The position numbers were made by a program, and so were the translations under genes. Source: Streptomyces sp. NBC_00078 (GTDB lineage Bacteria; Actinomycetota; Actinomycetes; Streptomycetales; Streptomycetaceae). From it: a stretch of DNA of 64,000 bases. The stretch's first letter is position 1, and every line of letters begins with the position of its first letter. The notes below the pieces were generated by a model. That model was given only the letters and a program-made list of their open reading frames with translations, searched no databases and was not told where the DNA came from. Shown one piece after another: positions 1 through 8,439 of this stretch. The DNA is taken from assembly GCF_026343335.1 (NCBI RefSeq), contig NZ_JAPELX010000001.1, positions 6,014,001 to 6,078,000 of the forward strand, in the 5' to 3' direction.

Positions 1-2
1 GT

Positions 3-2147
3 ACGGATGCGGGCCGTTCGGCCCCGCAGCCGGAGGACCGCAAGACCGAGACCACACTGACGACCCGGATCCGGATCAACATCCCCGGGTCGCGGCCCAT
101 TCCGCCCGTCGTCGTGCGTACGCCCGTCGCGGACACCGAGGGCTTCGAGGAGACCTCGCAGTCCGAGGGCCAGGCGCCGGGGGCGACCCAGGCCATGGGT
201 ACCGTCGAACCGCCGGGCGAGCCCGCTCCGTCCGCCGAGGGTCCGGCGAGCAACTGGTTCGCGCCCCGCAAGCCGGCTCCCGCCAAGGGCGGTCAGGGCG
301 GCGGCGCCACCAACGGGGCCGGTCTGCCCGGCGGTTCGGGTGCACAGGGCGCGCCCGCCGCGGGGGCCGGGGCTCCTGGCGCGGGCGCCGCTGGCGGCGG
401 TGCACGGCCGGGCGCCGGTCGTCCCGGCGGCGTGGTCGGCTCCATGAGCGTGCCGGGCGGCTCCCGCCCCGGTGGCGCGAACGGCGGCGCTCCCCGCCCC
501 GGCGGGACGAACGGCGCCGGGCTGCCCGGTGCGACCGGCGGGCCGGTGGCTCCCGGGCACGGCGGCGGCACCGGTTCCTTCGACGTCACCGAGGCGCTGG
601 CCGCGGGACCGCTCGGAAACGGCGCGCGTCCCGGCGGCGAACCGCGCCGCGACGACCTGCCGTACTTCTCGGAAGGGGAGCACGGCGTCCCGAACGGGCC
701 GGGCGGCCAGGGCGGCTACGGCGGCGCGAGCGGCTTCAACGGCCCGGGCGGCCACGGCGGCGCGGGCGGCGCCCAGGGTCCCGCGGGCCCGACCGCCGGA
801 CCGGTCATGGGCGACAGCCCCCTGACCGCACCCCTCGGCGGCGCACCCCTCGGTGGCGCCCCTGCCGGACCCGGCTCACATGCCGGACTCGGCGCACCCG
901 CAGGCCCCGGCGGCATGGGCGGCCCGCACGGCGCCGGTCTCGGCCCCGGTGGCGGCCTCAGCGACGACACCGCGATCCTCACACCGCAGAAGCCGGCCCC
1001 GGCGCCGGGCACACAGGGCTACCCGGCCCCGGACAACGTCTCCGGACACACCGTCACCAGCAGCATGCCGGTCGTGCCCACCGACGCCAACTCGCCCTTC
1101 GGGCCCGGCGCCCACACCGACGGCCCGCTGCCGCACACGCCCCCGAAACTGCCCGAGCCGGTCGCACAGAACGTGCCGGCGTCATCCGCACCCAAGAAAA
1201 AGAAGAAGGGCCGCAACAAGCTGGTGCTGGTCGGCACCGGCGTGTTCGTCCTCGGCGGTGTCGCGTACGGCGCCGGGCTGCTGATGAACCACTCCGACGT
1301 ACCCAAGGGCACCACCGTGCTCGGCGTCGACATCGGCGGCGGCACCCGCGACGACGCCGTCAGGAAGCTCGACGAGGCCTTCGGCGACCGGGTGAACAAG
1401 CCGCTGAAGCTGTCGGTCGGCGGTGACACCGTCACCCTCAAGCCGGATCAGGCGGGGCTGCAGTTCGACGAGCAGGCCACCGTCGCCGCGGCCGCGCAGA
1501 GCGACTACAACCCGGTCTCCGTCATCGGCTCGCTCTTCGGCAACCACCGCGTCGTCGACCCGGTGATGCCCGTCGACGAGGAGAAGCTCAGCGCGGCCCT
1601 GAAGACCTCGGCCGGCGGCTCCGGATCGATGACCGAGGGCACGATCGAGTTCAAGTCCGGCAAGGCCGTCGCCGTCTACGGCAAGGCGGGCAAGGGCATC
1701 GACGTCCCCAAGTCGACCGAGGCGGTCAAGGAGGCGTACCGCAACCAGGTGGAGACCAACGCGACCTCCCCGGTGACGGTCGCGACGACGACCCAGCAGC
1801 CGTCGGTGACCAATGCCGAGGTCGACCGCGAGATGAAGGCGTTCGCCGAGCCGGCGATGTCGGGGCTCGTCACGGTCAAGACGGACACGGGTGTCTCGCT
1901 GCCGCTGAGCCCGCAGAACTCCCTGTGGAAGTTCCTCAGGGTCGAGGCCGTCAACGGCAAGCTCGTCGACAAGCCGGACCTCACCGCGCTCAAGGAGCTC
2001 TACGGCGGCCAGTTCAACGGCGTCCTGATCACCCGGGGCACCGGCAAGAAGACGGCCGTCACCCCCCAGGACGTCTATGTCGCCCTGCGCCAGGCACTCC
2101 TGAGCAAGACCAACAGGGTCGGCGTCATCGAGTCGAACCCCAGCTAG
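3..2147 (+). CDS. Membrane-anchored protein with extracellular PG_binding_4-type domain (5' end outside window)
   Basis: The reading frame is open from the first bases of the window, so the true start lies upstream; the GTG at 114 is only an internal candidate. About 350 residues of Gly/Pro/Ala-rich low-complexity sequence are followed by a basic stop-transfer patch (PKKKKKGRNK) and one membrane helix (coding roughly bases 1215-1290). The outside part has two similar alpha/beta segments typical of the putative peptidoglycan-binding domain found beside VanW-type domains (PF12229). I see no VanW or catalytic domain after it. It probably sits in the membrane with a long disordered cytoplasmic tail and touches the cell wall outside; that role is inferred from the family. 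A strong terminator follows directly. Confidence 0.8.
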   Translation, partial: TDAGRSAPQPEDRKTETTLTTRIRINIPGSRPIPPVVVRTPVADTEGFEETSQSEGQAPGATQAMGTVEPPGEPAPSAEGPASNWFAPRKPAPAKGGQGGGATNGAGLPGGSGAQGAPAAGAGAPGAGAAGGGARPGAGRPGGVVGSMSVPGGSRPGGANGGAPRPGGTNGAGLPGATGGPVAPGHGGGTGSFDVTEALAAGPLGNGARPGGEPRRDDLPYFSEGEHGVPNGPGGQGGYGGASGFNGPGGHGGAGGAQGPAGPTAGPVMGDSPLTAPLGGAPLGGAPAGPGSHAGLGAPAGPGGMGGPHGAGLGPGGGLSDDTAILTPQKPAPAPGTQGYPAPDNVSGHTVTSSMPVVPTDANSPFGPGAHTDGPLPHTPPKLPEPVAQNVPASSAPKKKKKGRNKLVLVGTGVFVLGGVAYGAGLLMNHSDVPKGTTVLGVDIGGGTRDDAVRKLDEAFGDRVNKPLKLSVGGDTVTLKPDQAGLQFDEQATVAAAAQSDYNPVSVIGSLFGNHRVVDPVMPVDEEKLSAALKTSAGGSGSMTEGTIEFKSGKAVAVYGKAGKGIDVPKSTEAVKEAYRNQVETNATSPVTVATTTQQPSVTNAEVDREMKAFAEPAMSGLVTVKTDTGVSLPLSPQNSLWKFLRVEAVNGKLVDKPDLTALKELYGGQFNGVLITRGTGKKTAVTPQDVYVALRQALLSKTNRVGVIESNPS

Positions 2148-2159
2148 CGGCACAGCCGC

Positions 2160-2197
2160 ACGAGAGGGCACCCGGCACCCGCCGGGTGCCCTCTCGT
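2160..2197 (+). terminator. Strong intrinsic-type hairpin
   Basis: A perfect 17-bp stem (2160-2176 with 2181-2197) closes a 4-nt ACCC loop, 13 bases after the preceding stop codon. There is no long T run, as usual in Streptomyces. Confidence 0.85.
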
Positions 2198-2217
2198 CGT
2201 ATGTCACCGCCGTCGGC

Positions 2218-2250
2218 ATGACATCTGTCATCCGGCGGTCAGGACCGCCG
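2218..2250 (+). promoter_or_regulatory. Two adjacent palindromes upstream of the ABC/two-component operon
   Basis: ATGACA-TC-TGTCAT (2218-2231) is a perfect 6-2-6 palindrome. It is followed at once by CGGCGGTC-AG-GACCGCCG (2233-2250), a perfect 8-2-8 palindrome. They lie about 35 bases before the first gene of an operon ending in a NarL/DesR-type regulator. TGACA-N2-TGTCA dyads are common binding sites for that regulator class, so the first palindrome is a plausible autoregulatory operator. The second could be an operator or an RNA hairpin. Confidence 0.5.
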
Positions 2251-2282
2251 ACACTGCCGCGACAGCGGCCAGAGCGGCCACG

Positions 2283-3221
2283 ATGGTGCACATGACGACG
2301 ACAGCGACAACGACCGCCACCCCGGTGGTCGGATTCGAGCAGGTGAGCAAGACCTACGGGAACGTGCGGGCCGTGGACGGGCTGACACTCGCCCTGCACC
2401 CGGGGGAGACCGTGGCCCTGCTGGGGCCCAACGGGGCCGGCAAGTCCACCACACTCGACCTGCTGCTGGGCCTGAAGCAGGCCGACAGCGGCACAGTCAG
2501 TGTCTTCGGCACCAGCCCGCGCGAGGCCATCGTCGCCGGCCGGGTGGGGGCCATGCTGCAGAGCGGCGGGCTGATGGACGAGGTGACGGTCGCCGAACTG
2601 GTGAAGCTCGCCTGCGACCTGCACCCCAAGCCGTACAAGAGCGGTGACGTCCTCGCCCGCGCCGGTGTCGCGCAGATCGCCGACCGCAAGGTCAACAAGC
2701 TCTCCGGAGGCCAGGCCCAGCGTGTCCGCTTCGCCCTGGCCACCGCCGGCGACAGCGACCTGATCGTCCTCGACGAGCCCACCACCGGCATGGACGTCTC
2801 CGCCCGCCAGGCCTTCTGGGCCACCATGCGCGAGCAGGCGGACCAGGGCCGGACCGTCCTGTTCGCCACGCACTACCTGGAGGAGGCGGACGCGATCGCC
2901 GACCGGGTGCTGGTGCTGCACCGGGGGCGGCTGCTCGCCGACGGGACGGCGGCCGAGATCAAGGCGAAGGCGGGAGCGAGGCGGGTCGCCTTCGACCTGG
3001 AGGGCCCCATCGACGAGGCACCTCTGCGCGCCCTTCCCTTTCTCACCTCCCTCGCCATCAGCGGCCAGACCGTCCGCATCCAGTCCGCCGACGCCGACGC
3101 GACCGTGCACGCCCTCTACGGCCTCGGCGTCTACCCCCGCAACCTCGAAGTCGCCGGGCTCGGCCTGGAGCAGGCCTTCGTCGCCATCACCGCCGCCGAG
3201 GAGGCCAAGCAGTCATGCTGA
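2283..3221 (+). CDS. ABC-2 type transporter ATP-binding protein
   Basis: A 312-residue ABC ATPase of the drug/antibiotic-export (DrrA/CcmA-like) type. Walker A GPNGAGKST lies at residues 48-56, the signature LSGGQ near 140, and Walker B LIVLDEP follows, with a switch histidine in FATHYLEE. The C-terminal 80 residues form the accessory region usual in DrrA-like subunits. ATG 2283 and ATG 2292 are both possible starts; neither has a good Shine-Dalgarno. The stop overlaps the permease start by 7 bases, so the two are translationally coupled. The pair should form a homodimeric exporter whose substrate cannot be read from sequence. The coupled kinase and regulator suggest it is their target. Confidence 0.85.
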   Translation: MVHMTTTATTTATPVVGFEQVSKTYGNVRAVDGLTLALHPGETVALLGPNGAGKSTTLDLLLGLKQADSGTVSVFGTSPREAIVAGRVGAMLQSGGLMDEVTVAELVKLACDLHPKPYKSGDVLARAGVAQIADRKVNKLSGGQAQRVRFALATAGDSDLIVLDEPTTGMDVSARQAFWATMREQADQGRTVLFATHYLEEADAIADRVLVLHRGRLLADGTAAEIKAKAGARRVAFDLEGPIDEAPLRALPFLTSLAISGQTVRIQSADADATVHALYGLGVYPRNLEVAGLGLEQAFVAITAAEEAKQSC

Positions 3222-3964
3222 ATACATTTGCTTCGCGGAGCCTGATCAAGCTGGAACTGGCGCGCGCCCTGCGCAACCGCAAGTTCCTGTTCTTCTCGGT
3301 GATCTACCCGTCGGTCATCTTCCTGCTGGCCTCCAGCCAGACGGGCACCGTCGACGGCACCGGCCTGAGCGTCGCGGCGTACGTCATGGTGTCCATGGCC
3401 TCCTTCGGCGCCCTGACGGCGGTCCTCATGGGCAACAGCGAGCGCATCGCCAAGGAGCGCGAGAGCGGCTGGGTACGGCAGCTGCGGCTGACCACGCTGC
3501 CGGGGAGCGGCTACGTCCTCGCCAAGACCGCCAGTGCCGCCGTCGTCAGCCTGCCGTCCATCGTGGTCGTCTTCGTGGTCGCCGCGGCCGTCAAGGACGT
3601 ACGCCTGGACGCCTGGCAGTGGCTCGCCCTCACCGGCGCGATCTGGGCCGGCAGCCTGGTCTTCGCCGCACTCGGCGTCGCCATCGGCTACCTCGCCTCC
3701 GGGGACGCGGTCCGCCCGATCACGATGATCATCTACTTCGGTCTGTCGATCCTCGGCGGCCTCTGGTTCCCCTCCACCAGCTTCCCGGCCTGGCTGCAGG
3801 ACATCGCCAGGTGGCTGCCCACGCACGCGTACGCTGCCCTGGGGCGCGCCATCGAACAGAGTCAGGCCCCGCACGCCCAGGACATCGCCATCCTCGTCGC
3901 CTTCTTCCTGCTCTTCGCGGGAGGCGCGGCCTGGCTGTACCGGAAGGACACGCTGAAGGCGTGA
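3215..3964 (+). CDS. ABC-2 type transporter permease
   Basis: A 249-residue membrane protein with about six hydrophobic segments and the typical ABC-2 layout: a short cytoplasmic N-terminus (SLIKLELARALRNRKF), then TM1 and a long first interval. It partners with the overlapping ATPase upstream. The next gene starts at GTG 3961, overlapping the stop in a GTGA junction, so transporter and kinase form one transcriptional unit. The substrate is unknown; lipids, bacteriocin-like peptides and drugs are all possible for the family. Confidence 0.85.
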   Translation: MLNTFASRSLIKLELARALRNRKFLFFSVIYPSVIFLLASSQTGTVDGTGLSVAAYVMVSMASFGALTAVLMGNSERIAKERESGWVRQLRLTTLPGSGYVLAKTASAAVVSLPSIVVVFVVAAAVKDVRLDAWQWLALTGAIWAGSLVFAALGVAIGYLASGDAVRPITMIIYFGLSILGGLWFPSTSFPAWLQDIARWLPTHAYAALGRAIEQSQAPHAQDIAILVAFFLLFAGGAAWLYRKDTLKA

Positions 3965-5160
3965 GCACGATGACGGACGACGGGCTGCCCGACGAACTGC
4001 GGGCCGAGAACACGATCAGGATCGGCCAGGAGCCCCGCAACGGCGGCGAGGCGCTGCGCAAGATGGTCTGGATCCTGCCCTGGCTGATCTTCCTCGGGGC
4101 GCCCATGCAGGACCTGGCCTCCGGCCGCCACACCCCCGCCGCGACCGCGGCCGGCTGGGTGGCCCTGGCGACCTTCACCGGCCTCTATCTGACGCTGGTC
4201 TTCCGGAACATGGGCCGCCCGTGCTCGGGCCGGACCGTCGGCGTCTTCGTCGGCCTGCTCGGCACGCTCGCGATCGTCCTGGGCCTCACTCTCGGCTACC
4301 CGTGGATCGGCCTATTCGTCTACGTCTCCGTCACCTGCGGCGCCACACTGCCGATGCCGGTGACGTACTGGGGGATCGGGCTGAACGCCCTGGCGATGCT
4401 CCTGGTGGGCCTGCGCAACGGCAAGTTCGACTGGAGCCTGCTGATGGTGGTGGTGCTCCTCGGCTTCGCGATGACGGGCGTGAAGCAACTGGTGCGCACC
4501 ACCGTCGAGTTGCGCAAGGCCCGCGCCACGGTCGCTCAACTGGCCGCCAACGAGGAGCGGTTGCGCCTGGCCCGTGACCTCCATGACCTGCTCGGCCACT
4601 CCCTGTCGCTGATCACGCTGAAGAGCGAGCTGGCGGGCCGTATGCTCCCCGGCGACCCCGGCAAGGCGGCCCAGCAGGTCGCCGACATCGAACAGGTCAG
4701 CCGCCAGGCCCTGGTGGACGTCCGCGAGGCGGTCACCGGCTACCGCCGCCCCCGGCTGTCCGGGGAACTCGCGGGCGCCCAGGTCGCCCTGGCGGCGGCC
4801 GGCATCACTGCCGACGTGCCCGCCGAACCGGACCTGGCCGGCGTCCCCGAGGAGAGCGAGTCGGCCCTGGCCTGGGCGCTGCGCGAGGCGATCACCAACG
4901 TGGTGCGCCACAGCGGTGCCGGACGGTGCACGGTGGAGGTGCTCAGGCGGCAGACCCTGGACGGGCAGACGCTCGAACTCTCCGTCGAGGACAACGGCTC
5001 CGGCGGCTCGGGCAAGGAGCCGGGCAACGGCCTGACCGGCCTGACCGAGCGTCTGGAGAAAGCGGGCGGAAGCCTGGAGGCGGGGCGTACGAAGCACGGG
5101 TTCCGGCTGGTCGCCCGCGTCCCCGCGGGCTCGCCGCCGGCCGTAGGATCCGGTGCATGA
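3961..5160 (+). CDS. DesK/NarL-class sensor histidine kinase
   Basis: Starting at GTG 3961 gives 399 residues. The N-terminal half has about five hydrophobic segments (residues ~30-165) and no extracytoplasmic domain, so it probably senses membrane state or works with the transporter. The HisKA_3 phosphoacceptor is H208 in the motif RDLHDLLGHSLS. The ATPase domain shows the N-box (EAITNVVRHS), then DNGSGG and GNGLTGLTERL. Longer upstream extensions of this frame overlap the permease and are not needed, because the GTGA junction supplies the start. The stop overlaps the regulator start (ATGA), a classic two-component pair. Confidence 0.9.
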   Translation: MSTMTDDGLPDELRAENTIRIGQEPRNGGEALRKMVWILPWLIFLGAPMQDLASGRHTPAATAAGWVALATFTGLYLTLVFRNMGRPCSGRTVGVFVGLLGTLAIVLGLTLGYPWIGLFVYVSVTCGATLPMPVTYWGIGLNALAMLLVGLRNGKFDWSLLMVVVLLGFAMTGVKQLVRTTVELRKARATVAQLAANEERLRLARDLHDLLGHSLSLITLKSELAGRMLPGDPGKAAQQVADIEQVSRQALVDVREAVTGYRRPRLSGELAGAQVALAAAGITADVPAEPDLAGVPEESESALAWALREAITNVVRHSGAGRCTVEVLRRQTLDGQTLELSVEDNGSGGSGKEPGNGLTGLTERLEKAGGSLEAGRTKHGFRLVARVPAGSPPAVGSGA

Positions 5161-5771
5161 GCCCTACGATCAAGGTTCTGCTCGCCGAGGACCAGTCGAT
5201 GGTCCGCGAGGCGCTGGCGGCCCTCCTCGGTCTTGAGGACGACATCGAGGTCGTCGCCCAAGTGGCGCGCGGCGACGAGGTGGTGGCGGCCGCCCGCGAG
5301 CACGAGGTGGATGTGGCCCTCCTCGACATCGAGATGCCGGGCTGCACCGGCATCGAGGCGGCGGCCCTGGTCCACAAGGAACTCCCGGCGGTGAAGCTGG
5401 TCGTCCTCACCACCTTCGGCCGCCCCGGCTACCTCCGCAGCGCCATGGAAGCGGGCGCCGACGCCTTCCTGGTCAAGGACGCCCCGGCCGCCCAACTGGC
5501 GCAGGCGGTACGCAAGGTACTGGCGGGAGAACGGGTCATCGACCCCACTCTCGCCGCCGCGGCCCTGGCAGGGGGCGCGAACCCCCTGACCGACCGCGAA
5601 CGGGAGATCCTGCGCGCGGCGGCCGGCGGTTCCACGAACGCGGAACTGGCGAAGGCCCTTCATCTGTCGCAGGGCACGGTCCGCAACTACCTTTCGACGG
5701 CGATCCAGAAACTGGCCGTACGCAACAGGGCCGAGGCGGTGCGGATCGCGAGGGAAAAGGGCTGGCTGTAA
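5157..5771 (+). CDS. NarL/FixJ-family response regulator (DesR-like)
   Basis: 204 residues starting at ATG 5157, inside the kinase stop. The receiver domain has the acidic pair early (LLAEDQ) and the phosphoacceptor D57 in ALLDIEMPG. The C-terminal LuxR-type HTH begins at LTDREREILRAAAGG and ends in the recognition-helix region LSQGTVRNYLSTAIQKL. It should be phosphorylated by the preceding kinase. The likely target is its own operon, through the palindromes at 2218-2250 (inference). Confidence 0.92.
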   Translation: MSPTIKVLLAEDQSMVREALAALLGLEDDIEVVAQVARGDEVVAAAREHEVDVALLDIEMPGCTGIEAAALVHKELPAVKLVVLTTFGRPGYLRSAMEAGADAFLVKDAPAAQLAQAVRKVLAGERVIDPTLAAAALAGGANPLTDREREILRAAAGGSTNAELAKALHLSQGTVRNYLSTAIQKLAVRNRAEAVRIAREKGWL

Positions 5772-5784
5772 CGGCCTCGGGGGT

Positions 5785-5816
5785 GCGGGGCCGTATCGAT
5801 GTGCGGCTCCGCCGCG
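5785..5816 (+). repeat. Dispersed intergenic repeat, copy 1
   Basis: A 32-bp block containing CCGTATCGATGTGCGGCT followed by CCGCCGCG. It has close relatives at 15371-15402 (same strand) and 39998-40030 (opposite strand). All three lie just after gene ends. Confidence 0.6.
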
Positions 5817-5883
5817 CGTGCGCGGCACGCCGCAACGCACCGTCACTCGCCCACGCACCGAACGTCATGCCCCTTGGGCGAAC

Positions 5884-6735
5884 TCAGTTGAGCAGTGCCC
5901 GAGCCGCTCGCGCCTGCCCCCGCACCCGCTCCGCGGCCCCTTCGTCGACCACCCTGATCAACTCCGCGTACTCCTCCAGCTCCACCGCACCGTCGACGAA
6001 GTCCCCCCGCTGTACGAGCAACTGGGCCCGCTCGTACCGCAGCCGCGCCGGATGCGAGGGCACCAGCAGCGCCAGCTCCACCGCCCACAACCCCACGTCC
6101 GACCGCTCGGGCCGCGCGGCAGCCCACGCACGGACGTTGTTCAGGATGCGCGACACCACCTCCAAAGGCGTCGCGGGCACCAGCATCGACGGATCCAACG
6201 GCGCCCCCGTGGCCCCGGCCACCAGCAACTCCGCGTCGCCCCCGCCGAGCACCCGCCCCCCGTCGAACGGATCGACGAGCACCTGTTCCTCCGCAGGCCC
6301 GAAACCGACGACGAAGTGCCCGGGCAGCGCGACCCCGTACACCGGCGCGCCCGCCCGCCGCGCGGCCTCCATCCACACCACCGACAGCAGGATCGGCAGC
6401 CCGCGGCGCCGCCGCAGCACCTGGTGCAGCAGGGACGACTCCAGGCGCTGGTAGTCGGCGGGGGAGCCGCGGAAGCCGTGCTGGACGCCCAGCAGGTGGT
6501 GCAGCGCCGTCGCCCAGGACAGCGACCCGCCCGGCCGGAACGGCAGCTGCCCCGCCAGCCGGTCCAGCTCCACCTGCGCGGCGTCCATGCCCGCCTCGTC
6601 CAGCGCCCCGTCCGCCGCGGCCCCCACCAGCAGGCACAGCGTGGACAGGTCGGGCCGCTCGGAACGTGCTTCCTCGGCGAACCGCCGCCGCAGTTCGGCG
6701 GACCGCTCGGGCGGGGGTGGGTATGGGGGACGCAT
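5884..6735 (-). CDS. SirB1/transglutaminase-like family protein
   Basis: 283 residues from ATG 6735. The core RGLPILLSVVWMEAARRAG...GVALPGHFVVGF is the hallmark of the SirB1 (transglutaminase-like fold) family. That fold normally uses Cys-His-Asp, but the helix that would carry the Cys reads GLPILLS here. It is therefore probably a non-catalytic member, as most SirB1 proteins appear to be. The C-terminal ~90 residues look like TPR-type helices (YERAQLLVQRGDFVDGA). It lies 32 bases downstream of the GNAT gene on the same strand and is probably co-transcribed. The molecular role is unknown. Confidence 0.75.
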   Translation of the reverse strand: MRPPYPPPPERSAELRRRFAEEARSERPDLSTLCLLVGAAADGALDEAGMDAAQVELDRLAGQLPFRPGGSLSWATALHHLLGVQHGFRGSPADYQRLESSLLHQVLRRRRGLPILLSVVWMEAARRAGAPVYGVALPGHFVVGFGPAEEQVLVDPFDGGRVLGGGDAELLVAGATGAPLDPSMLVPATPLEVVSRILNNVRAWAAARPERSDVGLWAVELALLVPSHPARLRYERAQLLVQRGDFVDGAVELEEYAELIRVVDEGAAERVRGQARAARALLN

Positions 6736-6767
6736 GGCAGGCTCGTGCCCTCTCACGGCGATCGGTA

Positions 6768-7859
6768 CTACTGGCCGCCGCCGGGAGCCGCCGGCTCCCG
6801 GTAGTGGTGGTACGTGTGGTGCGCGGCGAAGCCCAGGCCGGCGTACAGCGCCCGCGCGCCCGCGTTGTCCTCCTCGACCTGCAGCCAGGCGGCCGAGGCG
6901 CCCTCGTCCAGGGCCCGCCGGGCCAGCGCGGCCATCACGGTGCTCGCCAGCCCGCGCCGCCGCATCGCCGGGTCCACCTCGACGGCCGCGAAGGACGCCC
7001 ACCGCCCGTCCACGACACACCGGCCGATCGCGGCAGGGGCCCCGGCACCGGGAACCGTCGCGAACCACACGGACGGCCCGCTCCCGAGCACCTTCAGCGC
7101 CACCTCGCTCACGCCCTTGCGCTGGTAGCGCGCAAGCCACGCCTCGTCGGCCTCCCGGGTCAGCACCACGCCCGCGCCCTCCGCCCGGTCGGCGACCGGC
7201 GCCAGCGCCCCGGTCCACAACTCGGCGGTCACCTCGCGCACCCACCCGCGCCGCTCCAGTTCCGCGCACAGCAGCTCCTGCGTGCCCTCGGCGCCGGTCG
7301 CGGTCTGGACGTACGCGGGCAGCCCACGGTCGCCGTACCACTGCCGTACGGCGCTCAGCGCCTCGTCGAGCGGCACACCGGGGTCGCCCAGCGGCAGCAC
7401 GGAATTGGCCCGCCGGGTGAAGCCCGCCTGTCGCCCGGCCGCCGCCCCCCGCGGACGCTCCCCCGGTGCCGAAAGCCTGGGGGGACCCCCATCGCGCGGC
7501 ACGTTCTGGACTGCGGCCCGCAGTTCCCACCCGCCGAGCCGCTCGCTCTCGACCGGCTGCCACGCGCGCGCGGCGACGCGGGCGAGTTCCTCGTACGAGG
7601 CGGCTGGGCCCCTGCGCCGGGCGGGCGCCGCGGGCACGACCTTCCCCGCGACCAGCGAGGACTCCAGAATCCGGACGCTCTCGCCGCTCTTACGTGTGAT
7701 CAGCAGCACACCGTCGTCCCATGATGTGAGAACACCCACCGTGTCGGTGAACTTCTCTTCCGGGACTCCGGCGTCGGTCAAGCGCCGCACGGAGACTCGT
7801 TTCCCCACGTCAGCAGCGGTGATACGAACCTCAAGACGTCCGCCGGCCGAGATTTCCAC
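6768..7859 (-). CDS. GNAT-family N-acetyltransferase
   Basis: 363 residues from GTG 7859, with GGAGGGG about 11 bases upstream. Residues 1-75 form a small beta-rich N-terminal domain (VGVLTSWDDGVLLITRKSGE). The C-terminal half is a GNAT fold with the acetyl-CoA loop RRRGLASTVMAAL and the final EEDNAGARALYAGLGF motif. A variable middle part probably shapes the acceptor site. It is divergent from fdxA. The substrate is unknown. Confidence 0.8.
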   Translation of the reverse strand: MEISAGGRLEVRITAADVGKRVSVRRLTDAGVPEEKFTDTVGVLTSWDDGVLLITRKSGESVRILESSLVAGKVVPAAPARRRGPAASYEELARVAARAWQPVESERLGGWELRAAVQNVPRDGGPPRLSAPGERPRGAAAGRQAGFTRRANSVLPLGDPGVPLDEALSAVRQWYGDRGLPAYVQTATGAEGTQELLCAELERRGWVREVTAELWTGALAPVADRAEGAGVVLTREADEAWLARYQRKGVSEVALKVLGSGPSVWFATVPGAGAPAAIGRCVVDGRWASFAAVEVDPAMRRRGLASTVMAALARRALDEGASAAWLQVEEDNAGARALYAGLGFAAHHTYHHYREPAAPGGGQ

Positions 7860-7879
7860 AGGTCAGTTCACCCCTCCTG

Positions 7880-7908
7880 TTCGGATCATGCCCAAGAACG
7901 GAGATACT
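7880..7908 (+). promoter_or_regulatory. Candidate fdxA promoter
   Basis: TTCGGA (7880-7885), a 17-bp spacer and GATACT (7903-7908) form a reasonable housekeeping-sigma promoter. It would leave about an 85-base leader before the fdxA start. Confidence 0.45.
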
Positions 7909-7999
7909 AGGGGCGGGCATCGACGACGCCGCGCTCCCGCGCGCCAGGCGGCGGAGCCTGAGGAGGCCCGCCGGCGCCCTAACGAGGAGGAACGACAGC

Positions 8000-8320
8000 G
8001 TGACCTACGTCATCGCGCAGCCTTGTGTCGACTTGAAGGACAAGGCGTGCATCGAAGAGTGCCCGGTCGACTGCATCTACGAGGGCCAGCGGTCCTTGTA
8101 CATCCACCCGGACGAATGCGTCGACTGTGGGGCCTGTGAGCCGGTCTGCCCGGTGGAGGCCATCTTCTACGAGGACGACACTCCGGAGGAGTGGAAGGAC
8201 TACTACAAGGCGAACGTCGAGTTCTTCGACGAACTCGGCTCCCCCGGCGGTGCCAGCAAGCTGGGCCTGATCGAGCGGGACCACCCCTTCATCGCCGCAC
8301 TGCCGCCGCAGGCCGAGTAA
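8000..8320 (+). CDS. fdxA: 7Fe ferredoxin ([3Fe-4S][4Fe-4S])
   Basis: 106 residues from GTG 8000, preceded by GAGGAGG at 7984-7990. Cysteines are placed exactly as in seven-iron ferredoxins of Mycobacterium and Thermus: C9, C17 and C50 for the [3Fe-4S] cluster and C21, C40, C43 and C46 for the [4Fe-4S] cluster, with C25 extra. The C-terminal acidic extension (YYKANVEFFDELG) is also typical. It is a soluble electron carrier. The adjacency to an aminotransferase of the DapC type is conserved in actinobacteria (M. tuberculosis Rv1177-Rv1178), although no redox chemistry links the two directly. Confidence 0.95.
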   Translation: MTYVIAQPCVDLKDKACIEECPVDCIYEGQRSLYIHPDECVDCGACEPVCPVEAIFYEDDTPEEWKDYYKANVEFFDELGSPGGASKLGLIERDHPFIAALPPQAE

Positions 8321-8356
8321 TCACGCAAGCGGCCCGCATACACGTGCCGCCTCGGT

Positions 8357-8382
8357 CCCGTACGGCCTGATCGCCGTACGGG
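8357..8382 (+). terminator. Hairpin between fdxA and dapC
   Basis: A perfect 10-bp stem (8357-8366 with 8373-8382) has a CTGATC loop and lies 36 bases after the fdxA stop. It may end fdxA transcripts or only attenuate read-through into dapC. Confidence 0.6.
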
Positions 8383-8439
8383 GCCGGGGCGTTTGCCGTT
8401 CCCGGGCCTTACGCCGTACCAGAAAGTGAGCCAGATCCC

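Noticed and set aside
1182-3110. A 642-codon minus-strand frame
   Set aside because: It overlaps the PG_binding_4 gene and the ABC ATPase in antisense and shows no recognisable domain.
6814-7420. Overlapping plus-strand frames across the GNAT and SirB1-like genes
   Set aside because: They are Arg/Pro-rich shadows of the minus-strand genes, which carry real domain motifs.
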